A stretch of 7,597 nt of DNA from JAAYYM01 sp964638005 (GTDB lineage: Bacteria; Bacillota; Clostridia; Lachnospirales; Lachnospiraceae), in NCBI GenBank assembly GCA_964638005.1, contig CAZWXS010000081.1:1-7597 (forward strand), in the 5' to 3' direction. Of the stretch, positions 1-6,242 are shown one piece after another. Every line of letters begins with the position of its first letter. Positions within the stretch are counted from its first letter, which is position 1. A program made the position numbers and the translations under genes. The notes below the pieces were generated by a model. It worked only from the letters and a program-made list of their open reading frames with translations, did not search any database and was not told the DNA's origin.

Positions 1-8
1 TCAACAAG

Positions 9-44
9 AACCGCCCTTCAAGTTCATCCTGATGAAGGGCGGTT
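9..44 (-). terminator. Perfect 12-bp hairpin, probable terminator after tetR
   Basis: AACCGCCCTTCA (9-20) and TGAAGGGCGGTT (33-44) are perfect inverted repeats around a 12-nt loop, and the stem is GC-rich. It lies about 70 nt past the stop of the leftward TetR gene. Read on the minus strand, the stem is followed by a U-rich but interrupted run (TTCTTGTTG); on the plus strand no T-run follows. I therefore assign it to the minus strand. The window edge hides whatever gene lies to the left, so it could also serve that gene. Confidence 0.6.
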
Positions 45-113
45 CCCGTATAAATGTATTGGTAGGTGTGATGGTATGTAAATAACCGTTTTTTCTCTTT
101 TAAAAATCCTGCT

Positions 114-740
114 TTACTCGTCCTCTTCAGGCACGAATTCAGGCCTGTACAAATGATCTCTCAACATCTTCAAGTATTTTCCGAACTCCAGATTCATCTC
201 ATCCAAATCCGGTTCTCCCATGAACTTCTCTTTCATAAATCCCGTCAATGCCCACTGGATCATATTGATGACCTTCTTGATATCGACTTTATCCTGGAAC
301 TTTGTCATATCAGCCTGTCGATAGATGCCATTGTAGATCTGTTCCATTGCATCCTTCTTATCTGCGATTGCTTCCAGTGCATCCGGATGCTGTTCAAAGC
401 GAATGCTCTCCAAAAACTGCTGCATATAGGGATAGTTTTTCATTACACGTGTCTTTGACTGTTCCATCTGCTTTAATAATTCAAAGAAGTCGTCCTCGTC
501 CTTCTTGACCATCTGGGTCAACTCCAACGACATGAAGCGGACACTATAGTCATAGATAAAAGAATAGAGCCCCTGCTTACTGATAAAATAGTGGAATAGC
601 AATCCCTTGGAAATGCCTGCCTGACGCACGATTACGTCCGTGCTGGCTCTTTTGTATCCGTTCTCGCCAAATGCCTGCAGTGAGGCATTGATGATGGCGT
701 CCTGCTTTTCTTTCTTTACATCAAAGAATTTTTCATTCAT
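114..740 (-). CDS. TetR/AcrR-family transcriptional regulator
   Basis: Predicted cytoplasmic DNA-binding repressor of 208 residues, a usual length for the family. Residues about 12-58 form the TetR N-terminal three-helix domain: the helix KQDAIINASLQAFGENGY, then a helix-turn-helix around residues 33-52 containing VIVRQAGISKGLLFHYF and followed by SKQGLYSFIYDY, all typical of the family. The rest is a helical ligand-binding and dimerisation domain that does not reveal the ligand, ending in an acidic tail (PEEDE). The start is the ATG at 740, since AAAGGA (755-750) sits 9 nt upstream; an in-frame TTG at 761 would lie upstream of that site. A palindrome in its own promoter suggests autorepression. 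TetR regulators often control a neighbouring efflux or transport gene, but none is adjacent on the right, so any target lies left of the window or elsewhere. Family call is firm; target and ligand unknown. Confidence 0.93.
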   Translation of the reverse strand: MNEKFFDVKKEKQDAIINASLQAFGENGYKRASTDVIVRQAGISKGLLFHYFISKQGLYSFIYDYSVRFMSLELTQMVKKDEDDFFELLKQMEQSKTRVMKNYPYMQQFLESIRFEQHPDALEAIADKKDAMEQIYNGIYRQADMTKFQDKVDIKKVINMIQWALTGFMKEKFMGEPDLDEMNLEFGKYLKMLRDHLYRPEFVPEEDE

Positions 741-746
741 AGATGA

Positions 747-756
747 GGTTCCTTTC
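747..756 (-). promoter_or_regulatory. Ribosome binding site deciding the tetR start
   Basis: GAAAGGAACC on the minus strand places the AGGA core 9 nt before the ATG at 740-738. The alternative in-frame TTG codons at 761 and 758 lie upstream of this site, so the shorter 208-residue reading is preferred. Confidence 0.75.
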
Positions 757-768
757 AACAAAGTAAAA

Positions 769-783
769 TGACCCTATCGGTCA
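769..783. promoter_or_regulatory. Palindromic operator candidate, TGACC-N5-GGTCA
   Basis: TGACCCTATCGGTCA is an inverted repeat with perfect 5-bp arms. It starts 6 nt downstream of the proposed -10 of the tetR promoter, so it covers the expected transcription start and lies about 30 nt before the tetR ATG. Short dyads of this size overlapping the promoter are the usual binding sites for TetR-family dimers, and autorepression is common in the family. The palindrome is seen directly; binding by this protein is inferred. Confidence 0.65.
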
Positions 784-789
784 AGAATA

Positions 790-819
790 ATGTTAACATA
801 AGTTCATTTGTTATGTCAA
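790..819 (-). promoter_or_regulatory. Promoter of the tetR gene
   Basis: On the minus strand a consensus TTGACA (819-814) is followed 18 nt later by TAACAT (795-790); shifting by one gives TTAACA with 17 nt. The predicted start falls within or next to the palindrome at 769-783. The spacer holds a second dyad, ACATAA-N9-TTATGT (796-816). Confidence 0.65.
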
Positions 820-852
820 GTCAATTTGGATATTTTTTCAAGTGTTTTTCAT

Positions 853-904
853 AAAAGACAAAGAGAAAGAACGAGTTATCTAATCTCAGAATCTCGTTCT
901 TTCT
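853..904 (-). terminator. Intrinsic terminator of the GGDEF-EAL gene
   Basis: A 12-bp stem pairs AGAAAGAACGAG (864-875) with CTCGTTCTTTCT (893-904) around a 17-nt loop. It begins 32 nt past the TGA stop of the leftward GGDEF-EAL gene. The minus strand continues in a U-rich run (CTTTGTCTTTT), and the plus strand is also T-rich after the stem, so the element could act in both directions. It insulates the large gene from tetR. Confidence 0.8.
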
Positions 905-936
905 TTTCATCATTTGTACATTCACAAAACCTACAC

Positions 937-3615
937 TCAGACTATCTTTCCGCAATATCTCTCTTCAAACTGACTGCGTTTCATCGGCCGATCAAAATAA
1001 AATCCCTGTACCAGACGAACATTCATATTCTCAAGCACCTTGAACTGCTCATGAGTCTCGATACCCTCGACACAGATCTTCACTCCGATTGCAGTTGCCA
1101 GCTCGCCGACCATCTTGATAAAGGACTGTGAATACTGATCCTCTGCCAGATCCTCGACAAAACTCTGGTCTACCTTGATGACATCCAACGGTATCTCTCT
1201 GATATGATTCAAGGAAGAATATCCGGTTCCGAAATCATCCAGCGCAATACGAACGCCCAACTTCTTGATGTTGCTCAGAATTTCCTTCATACGTGCCATA
1301 TCGTTGATTGCCAGACTCTCTGTAACTTCTAATGTCAGATTTCTCGGATTGATACCCGTCTGCTTGATGGTCTCCTCAATCGTCTCTACGATATCATTCT
1401 GCAGCAGCTGCACTACCGAAAGATTGACATTGACCTTAAAGTAGGGATGTCCCGTTTCATTCCACATCTTGCAGGCCTTGCAGGCCTCACGCAATACATA
1501 GTTTCCAATCGGATTGATCAGTCCGAGATACTCTGCCAATGGAATGAAGTCAGAAGGATTTACAAATCCAAGTTCCGAAGAGTTCCAGCGAATCAGAGCC
1601 TCTGCGCCCGTGCAGGGTGTTCCTTCCTTACGGATATCTATGATCGGCTGGTAATAGACCTCAAATTCCTTATAATCATCCGCCGTCGCCTCACGCATGT
1701 TCTTTTCCATATCAAGACGCTGATTGGACAGTGAATCTGCATTCTCTGCATAATATGCTGTTCTGTTCTTACCGCTCTTCTTCGCCTCATACATGGCGAT
1801 ATCGGCCTTTTTAATCAGATCCTGTACCGTCTCTCCCTCATCCGGGAATGTCACGATACCCATACTCGTCGTACAATAATAATCCGCACCCTTTAAGAAC
1901 CACGGCTTATTAAATACAATCCTGATTTCCTCTATGATACTCTCAAACTTCGCATAACTGGTCGCGGGAATGATAATGACAAACTCATCTCCACCCATTC
2001 TGTAACAGGTATTTTCGATTCCCTCTATCCTCTGCAGGCTGTGAGAAATCGCCTTCAACAGCACATCTCCGTATTGATGTCCCAGACCGTCGTTTATATG
2101 CTTGAAATCATCCAAATCCAGATACAACAATGCACCCTGACCGTCCGTCTGCTTCGCTTCATCTATATAATGCACCAGATCACGTTCACAGCACATACGG
2201 TTATACAAGCCCGTCAGGAAGTCATTATTGGCCTGCAATTCAATCTTCTGCTGGTACAGCTTTTTATCTGTAATATCAAAAATCGCACATAACGATACTT
2301 TTCTTCCGTCCACCCAGTGGATATAGGTATAATGCAAATCATACCAGCGATCTCTCGTCGGATGATGCAGCTCCAGATAGGTGGCATTGGCTCTGGAACG
2401 CTTGCCGCCATCCAGAATATCATTAATCGTACCCTCTTTGATTTCCTTGTCAAATGTATTGCGGAAAATGCGATTCGCAAAAAGCACTTCCTTTGTCTCC
2501 ATATCCCGCACATAAATACCGCTTCCGACATTATCCAGAATCGCCTCCAGTGAAGCATACGAGCTTGCAAGTGAATTCTTCTGGATACGCCTCGCAAGGA
2601 TACTCTGCAGGATTTTGGTCACGTCACCAAGAAACTTCACTTCATCCAGTTCCCAGTTGCGCTCTTTCCTTCCCTCTGCAAAAAATGTATACATCGCTAT
2701 CTTTCCGTTAATGAAAATCGGCATGGTAATCAATGCATTCACATTGTGTGCACTCATGGAAGAACGATATTTCTCCGAAATCTTGCTCTTCGCCGAAATG
2801 ATCGTGGTCTTTTCAGACAGCACCATAAAGTCCTCATAGTTCATTGACTTGACACCGTCCAGCAATGAATTGACCCCTGTATTCTCCCACATGCCCAGTA
2901 CATCGACCGACTGGCCTGTCTGACCCATCCTGATAACATATGCATGGCTCAGATCAATAAAACCACCTGCCAGTGTCAGTATATCATTGGATATCTTCTC
3001 ATAACTGGCATCACTGTCCAACAGCTGGACAACCTCTGTCATGACCTCGCTGCGCCGCAGAGAATAGCTCATCTCCTGCTCGGAAGACTTGCTCCTGACA
3101 GACTCCGTCTTGGCCATAAGCGCTTTGTATTTATCTCTATATATTTTCTGAGAGGCATAACGCAGTAACTTTAAGCTCTCATAAAAGTCTCTTTCCGTTG
3201 TGGTATGTGTGAAATTCAGAGCTGCACTTTCCTGCTCCTCCAAAGTATCTCCGTAATGATTCAGAACAGCACAAATAAACCAGTTGATAACCGGTTCCTC
3301 TTCCACGCGAATGGACATGCTTGCAATTTTAATGTTTGAGAATTCTGTATCCTCGACGACCTGTTCCTCAATAGAGTTTCCGGTCACACGACTGATGACA
3401 CCCACCAAATGCTTTTCATTCAATATCTTCAGAATCCTGCTCACTTCATCGGATGGTCCGGACATTTCCGTGATCCTTCGTCCCTGTGCATCTACGCAAA
3501 ACAGAAACAATCTCGCAACCGAAGCAAAAGAATCCTGCAATTTCTGAATGTCAGGTACATCAACCAGTCCCGTAGGCATAATAGAATTACGACCCTGCTC
3601 ATCTACCGCAGTCAT
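937..3615 (-). CDS. Soluble GGDEF-EAL c-di-GMP enzyme with PocR-like, GAF and PAS sensing regions
   Basis: This 892-residue protein is predicted to make and/or degrade cyclic di-GMP. No membrane segment or signal peptide is visible, so it should be cytoplasmic. Order: residues about 18-125, a PocR-like region without the usual cysteines; about 140-190, helical linker; about 190-345, GAF-like; about 350-455, PAS-like, ending in the SLCAIFDITDKK linker; about 460-622, GGDEF; about 645-885, EAL. The GGDEF site is intact (YRMGGDEF, motif at 541-545; DLDDFKHIND at 500-509), but the position of the RxxD inhibitory site reads GIEN. The EAL site looks complete: E672, N731, E763, E766, D793, D794, K814, E850 and Q870 keep the spacing of the RocR phosphodiesterase catalytic residues, and loop 6 (DDFGTGYSS) is intact. 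The start at 3615 has AGGGAG 5 nt upstream. It has its own promoter and terminator, so it is probably monocistronic. Net activity and ligands cannot be read from sequence. Confidence 0.95.
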   Translation of the reverse strand: MTAVDEQGRNSIMPTGLVDVPDIQKLQDSFASVARLFLFCVDAQGRRITEMSGPSDEVSRILKILNEKHLVGVISRVTGNSIEEQVVEDTEFSNIKIASMSIRVEEEPVINWFICAVLNHYGDTLEEQESAALNFTHTTTERDFYESLKLLRYASQKIYRDKYKALMAKTESVRSKSSEQEMSYSLRRSEVMTEVVQLLDSDASYEKISNDILTLAGGFIDLSHAYVIRMGQTGQSVDVLGMWENTGVNSLLDGVKSMNYEDFMVLSEKTTIISAKSKISEKYRSSMSAHNVNALITMPIFINGKIAMYTFFAEGRKERNWELDEVKFLGDVTKILQSILARRIQKNSLASSYASLEAILDNVGSGIYVRDMETKEVLFANRIFRNTFDKEIKEGTINDILDGGKRSRANATYLELHHPTRDRWYDLHYTYIHWVDGRKVSLCAIFDITDKKLYQQKIELQANNDFLTGLYNRMCCERDLVHYIDEAKQTDGQGALLYLDLDDFKHINDGLGHQYGDVLLKAISHSLQRIEGIENTCYRMGGDEFVIIIPATSYAKFESIIEEIRIVFNKPWFLKGADYYCTTSMGIVTFPDEGETVQDLIKKADIAMYEAKKSGKNRTAYYAENADSLSNQRLDMEKNMREATADDYKEFEVYYQPIIDIRKEGTPCTGAEALIRWNSSELGFVNPSDFIPLAEYLGLINPIGNYVLREACKACKMWNETGHPYFKVNVNLSVVQLLQNDIVETIEETIKQTGINPRNLTLEVTESLAINDMARMKEILSNIKKLGVRIALDDFGTGYSSLNHIREIPLDVIKVDQSFVEDLAEDQYSQSFIKMVGELATAIGVKICVEGIETHEQFKVLENMNVRLVQGFYFDRPMKRSQFEERYCGKIV

Positions 3616-3675
3616 AAAAACTCCCTCTGAAAGTATTCATACTGAATTTCTTCCTGCTTTTTTCCCCACTTACTA

Positions 3676-3704
3676 ATGATACACGAAAACATCACATTTT
3701 TCAA
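3676..3704 (-). promoter_or_regulatory. Promoter of the GGDEF-EAL gene
   Basis: On the minus strand TTGAAA (3704-3699) and TATCAT (3681-3676) are separated by exactly 17 nt, giving a leader of roughly 50 nt before the ATG. The leader contains a small dyad, AGTAT-N2-ATACT (3632-3643), and the ribosome binding site AGGGAG (3626-3621). Confidence 0.7.
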
Positions 3705-3744
3705 TAACAATTCACAAAAAAGAACTTAATCGAAAAAGACACTT

Positions 3745-3770
3745 AAAAAAGAACTCCCGAAAGAGTTCTT
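3745..3770 (-). terminator. Intrinsic terminator overlapping the permease stop codon
   Basis: An 8-bp stem pairs AAGAACTC (3749-3756) with GAGTTCTT (3763-3770) around the 6-nt loop CCGAAA. On the minus strand it runs into six consecutive U residues (3750-3745), the classic intrinsic terminator form. The TAA stop of the permease gene (3771-3769) shares two bases with the stem, so there is essentially no 3' untranslated spacer. Confidence 0.85.
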
Positions 3771-4536
3771 AAAATTTCTTCTTATTAAATGCAATCACTC
3801 CTACCACATTCGCAACAATCGAATAGACGATTCCGATTCCGATAATCAACGGCACGCTGCGGTTCGGATCTGCCGGATAGGGCAGCAAACTAAAATTCTG
3901 GGAAATCAGAAATATGCGTAAATTGCGGAAAATCCCCCACTCAAAAGGCTCAGCTGCAAAAAACATGATCACCCGTGGCACTGCAAGCGTGATGACTATG
4001 AAAGTGGCATATGCCTTCACTTTATGTTTTGTGATGAAAAGACACATATTAGCAATGGAAACCCCTGCAATCCACAACGGCAGTGCAAGCCACATCTTAT
4101 CCAGGAACTCCTGTACCACCCACAGATGCATCGTTCCGTCCCCAAGCTGAAACAGGGTCGTCGTTCCCATCAGGAATGCAAAGGCAATGATGAGAAAGAC
4201 CATTGCAAGAAGCACAGAAGCAATGAACTTGGAAAAGTAGATCTGTGTCCTGCTCATATTCTTCGTAACCTTGTCCTTGATGCGCGGATTGGGATATAAC
4301 TTGCCAAACACGATATCCGCAATGCATATACAGCTGTAATAGGGCAATATAAAGCACCATGTTGCATATTCGATCAGATTATATGCAAAGGTTCCGTCAT
4401 TGGTGCCGTAAATCATTCTGAATCCAACGACCGCTATATTGGCTATGAGGCACAGCGCAACAATGCCTATGACATAGGCAAGGGTGTATCGTCTGCGTAT
4501 GACCGTTTTTAGGTCGCGGGAGATGTATTGTAACAT
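3769..4536 (-). CDS. ABC-2-type membrane permease subunit, without a neighbouring ATPase
   Basis: A 255-residue polytopic membrane protein. Six hydrophobic segments are visible at about residues 20-42, 54-78, 104-128, 148-168, 173-195 and 228-250. The N-terminus (QYISRDLKTVIRRRYT) is a cytoplasmic amphipathic stretch of the kind that precedes helix 1 in ABC-2 permeases. The loop after helix 2 (KLYPNPRIKDKVTKNMSRTQ, then IYFSK) matches the cytoplasmic coupling loop of that family. Such proteins normally pair with an ATP-binding subunit encoded alongside, but guaB lies upstream and the GGDEF-EAL gene downstream. The start at 4536 is supported by AAAGGA about 10 nt upstream. No convincing promoter lies in the 124 nt before it, so transcription may come from guaB. 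A non-ABC membrane protein of similar topology is possible. Substrate unknown. Confidence 0.75.
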   Translation of the reverse strand: MLQYISRDLKTVIRRRYTLAYVIGIVALCLIANIAVVGFRMIYGTNDGTFAYNLIEYATWCFILPYYSCICIADIVFGKLYPNPRIKDKVTKNMSRTQIYFSKFIASVLLAMVFLIIAFAFLMGTTTLFQLGDGTMHLWVVQEFLDKMWLALPLWIAGVSIANMCLFITKHKVKAYATFIVITLAVPRVIMFFAAEPFEWGIFRNLRIFLISQNFSLLPYPADPNRSVPLIIGIGIVYSIVANVVGVIAFNKKKF

Positions 4537-4554
4537 TGAGGTATAGTCCTTTCG

Positions 4555-4572
4555 TGTTGTATCTGTTGTATC
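4555..4572. repeat. Tandem duplication of TGTTGTATC
   Basis: Two exact copies of a 9-bp unit lie head to tail (4555-4563, 4564-4572), just upstream of the permease ribosome binding site. This looks like a simple slippage duplication; no function is evident. Confidence 0.7.
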
Positions 4573-4599
4573 TGTAGTTGGCTGAGATTTTGCTGCGCT

Positions 4600-4660
4600 G
4601 AGTAAAACTTCCTGCGGACAGTTTTACTCTTGCGACGTGTTTGCAGAGCAAACGCGCCGC
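4600..4660. repeat. Twin hairpins after guaB, possible REP-like element or weak terminator
   Basis: Two strong inverted repeats sit back to back. Hairpin A pairs GAGTAAAAC (4600-4608) with GTTTTACTC (4621-4629), and its loop contains a further TCC/GGA pairing (4610-4612 with 4616-4618). Hairpin B spans 4632-4660: GCG-A-CGTGTTTGC pairs with GCAAACGCG-C-CGC around the loop AGA, 12 pairs with one G-U and one A-C mismatch. Hairpin B abuts the guaB stop codon directly. Neither is followed by a T-run in either direction, so a normal intrinsic terminator is not supported. It may mark the 3' end of guaB mRNA, cause partial termination, or be a dispersed intergenic repeat. Confidence 0.65.
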
Positions 4661-6115
4661 TTATTCATCAGTACTATAATTTGGTGCTTCTTTTGTAATA
4701 TGAATGTCGTGTGGATGACTCTCTTTTAGGGATGCGGCGGAGATTTTTACGAATTTGCCGTTTACTTTGAGATCCTCAATCGTCTTGGTGCCGCAATAGC
4801 CCATTCCTGAGCGGAGACCACCCATCAACTGGAAAATCGTGTCCTCGACGGTTCCCTTGTAGGCTACGCGACCTTCCACGCCTTCCGGTACCAGTTTCTT
4901 GGCATCCGTCTGGAAGTATCTGTCCTTGCTGCCGTTCTCCATAGCTGAGATAGACCCCATTCCACGATATACCTTGTATTTTCTGCCTTGATATAATTCA
5001 AATGTTCCCGGGCTTTCATCGCATCCTGCGAAGATGGAACCCAGCATACATACATTGCCGCCTGCGGCAATTGCTTTTGTCATATCTCCGGAATACTTGA
5101 TACCGCCATCTGCTATGATCGGGATACCGTAATCCTTTGCCACCTCATATGCATTCATGATCGCAGAAATCTGCGGCACACCGATACCCGCTACGATACG
5201 CGTTGTACAGATGGAACCCGGTCCTATGCCGACCTTGACCGCATCCACACCGGCTTCGATCAGAGCCTTCGTGCCTTCGCCTGTAGCCACATTACCACCG
5301 ATCAACTGCAATGACGGATATGCATCCTTGATCATTTGAACACAACGCAGCACATTTTCAGAATGTCCGTGTGCAGAATCCAATACAACGATATCCACCT
5401 TGGCATTGACCAGTGCTTCTACTCTCTCAAGCACATTTGCCGTAATTCCGACTGCAGCACCGCATAACAGTCTGCCCTGCTCGTCCTTTGCGGAATTCGG
5501 ATATTTGATCTGCTTCTCAATATCCTTGATGGTAATCAAGCCCTTTAAGTTGAAGTCTTTATCTACAATAGGAAGCTTCTCTTTTCTCGCTTTGGCAAGA
5601 ATCTTCTTGGCCTCCTCAAGTGTAATGCCCTCTTGTGCTGTAATCAAGCCCTCGGATGTCATGGACTCTCTTATTTTCTTGGTAAAATCCGTTTCGAATT
5701 TGAGATCACGATTTGTGATGATACCGACTAATTTCTTGCCCTCCGTAACCGGAACGCCCGATATGCGGAACTTTGCCATCAGATTATCGGCATCTGCAAG
5801 TGTATGATCGGGTGATAATGAAAAAGGATCGGTGATGACACCGTTTTCTGAACGCTTTACTTTATCGACCTCTTCGGCCTGTGCCTCAGCGGTCATGTTC
5901 TTGTGAATGATACCGATGCCACCTTGTCTTGCCATGGCGATTGCCATCCGGTGTTCCGTAACAGTGTCCATTCCGGCGCTCATCATCGGAATATTCAGTT
6001 TGATGCTCTTTGTCAGATATGTCGTCACGTCTACCTGATTACCGATTACCTGTGAGTACGACGGTATCAGAAGCACATCATCAAACGTAATTCCTTCGCC
6101 AACTATTTGACCCAT
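4661..6115 (-). CDS. guaB: IMP dehydrogenase (inosine-5'-monophosphate dehydrogenase)
   Basis: Catalyses NAD-dependent oxidation of IMP to XMP, the committed step of guanine nucleotide synthesis, in the cytosol as a tetramer or octamer. Numbering from the ATG gives 484 residues, a normal bacterial length. The TIM-barrel catalytic domain is split by a pair of CBS domains (about residues 92-206). Catalytic features are all present: MSAGMDTVTE near residues 46-55, VVLDSAHGHS with D246, the active-site loop GPGSICTTR with the nucleophile C303, IADGGIKYSGD, the YRGMGS segment, the R399-Y400 flap dyad in DRYFQ, and MGGLRSGMGYCG. A TTG at 6121 would add two residues, but it sits only 2 nt from the AGGGGG ribosome binding site; the ATG at 6115 has 8 nt spacing and is preferred. 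It has its own strong promoter. Twin hairpins follow the stop, then the permease gene on the same strand. Confidence 0.98.
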   Translation of the reverse strand: MGQIVGEGITFDDVLLIPSYSQVIGNQVDVTTYLTKSIKLNIPMMSAGMDTVTEHRMAIAMARQGGIGIIHKNMTAEAQAEEVDKVKRSENGVITDPFSLSPDHTLADADNLMAKFRISGVPVTEGKKLVGIITNRDLKFETDFTKKIRESMTSEGLITAQEGITLEEAKKILAKARKEKLPIVDKDFNLKGLITIKDIEKQIKYPNSAKDEQGRLLCGAAVGITANVLERVEALVNAKVDIVVLDSAHGHSENVLRCVQMIKDAYPSLQLIGGNVATGEGTKALIEAGVDAVKVGIGPGSICTTRIVAGIGVPQISAIMNAYEVAKDYGIPIIADGGIKYSGDMTKAIAAGGNVCMLGSIFAGCDESPGTFELYQGRKYKVYRGMGSISAMENGSKDRYFQTDAKKLVPEGVEGRVAYKGTVEDTIFQLMGGLRSGMGYCGTKTIEDLKVNGKFVKISAASLKESHPHDIHITKEAPNYSTDE

Positions 6116-6123
6116 TTCCAAAT

Positions 6124-6129
6124 CCCCCT
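6124..6129 (-). promoter_or_regulatory. Ribosome binding site deciding the guaB start
   Basis: AGGGGG on the minus strand (6129-6124) lies 8 nt before the ATG at 6115-6113 and only 2 nt before the alternative TTG at 6121-6119. The ATG is therefore the likely start. Confidence 0.8.
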
Positions 6130-6168
6130 TTTGTTTTATAGTTTTTTATATTTTTAGTTTATTTTTCT

Positions 6169-6197
6169 AATCTATCAAATCTGACACGGCATGTCAA
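6169..6197 (-). promoter_or_regulatory. guaB: Strong promoter of guaB
   Basis: A perfect TTGACA (6197-6192) and TAGATT (6174-6169) are separated by 17 nt on the minus strand. The predicted leader is about 45-50 nt, very A-rich, and contains no G between 6166 and 6129, so it should be unstructured. It is too short and featureless for a purine riboswitch. The -35 lies inside a dyad (6182-6196). Confidence 0.8.
6182..6196. promoter_or_regulatory. Dyad TGACA-N5-TGTCA over the guaB -35
   Basis: TGACACGGCATGTCA has perfect 5-bp arms and overlaps the -35 hexamer of the guaB promoter. A repressor could bind there, but one arm is partly dictated by the TTGACA consensus, so chance formation is possible. 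Confidence 0.35.
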
Positions 6198-6206
6198 TTG
6201 TATAAG

Positions 6207-6242
6207 ACGAAAACTTATCCCTAAAAAGGGATAAGTTTTCGT
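6207..6242 (-). terminator. Long perfect hairpin ending the small membrane protein gene
   Basis: A 15-bp perfect stem pairs 6207-6221 (core CGAAAACTTATCCC) with 6228-6242 (core GGGATAAGTTTTCG) around a 6-nt loop, TAAAAA. The last stem base is part of the TAA stop (6244-6242) of the leftward gene. On the minus strand the stem ends in a U-rich stretch (GTTTTCGTCTTAT), an imperfect U-tract partly inside the stem. It sits 10 nt upstream of the guaB -35 and should insulate guaB from readthrough. Confidence 0.75.

Noticed and set aside
808..1131. 107-codon open frame on the plus strand
   Set aside because: It crosses the terminator hairpin at 864-904 and the 3' end of the EAL domain; no ribosome binding site or recognisable protein pattern.
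2214..2597. 127-codon open frame on the minus strand in another frame
   Set aside because: It is embedded in the PAS/GGDEF coding region of the large gene, is rich in Arg, Met and Ile as out-of-frame reading gives, and shows no start signal.
3716..3755. Repeated AAAAAAGAACT (3716-3726 and 3745-3755)
   Set aside because: The second copy is the U-tract and stem of the terminator; the first is in A-rich DNA without a pairing partner, so the match is probably low-complexity coincidence.
5400..5807. 135-codon open frame on the plus strand
   Set aside because: It lies entirely antisense to the guaB CBS region, has no credible ribosome binding site, and its composition mirrors the strongly conserved gene on the other strand.
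6116..6168. Possible purine riboswitch or attenuator ahead of guaB
   Set aside because: The leader is only about 50 nt, almost all A and U, with no G for 38 nt. It cannot form the three-way junction of a purine aptamer, and no terminator lies between promoter and start.
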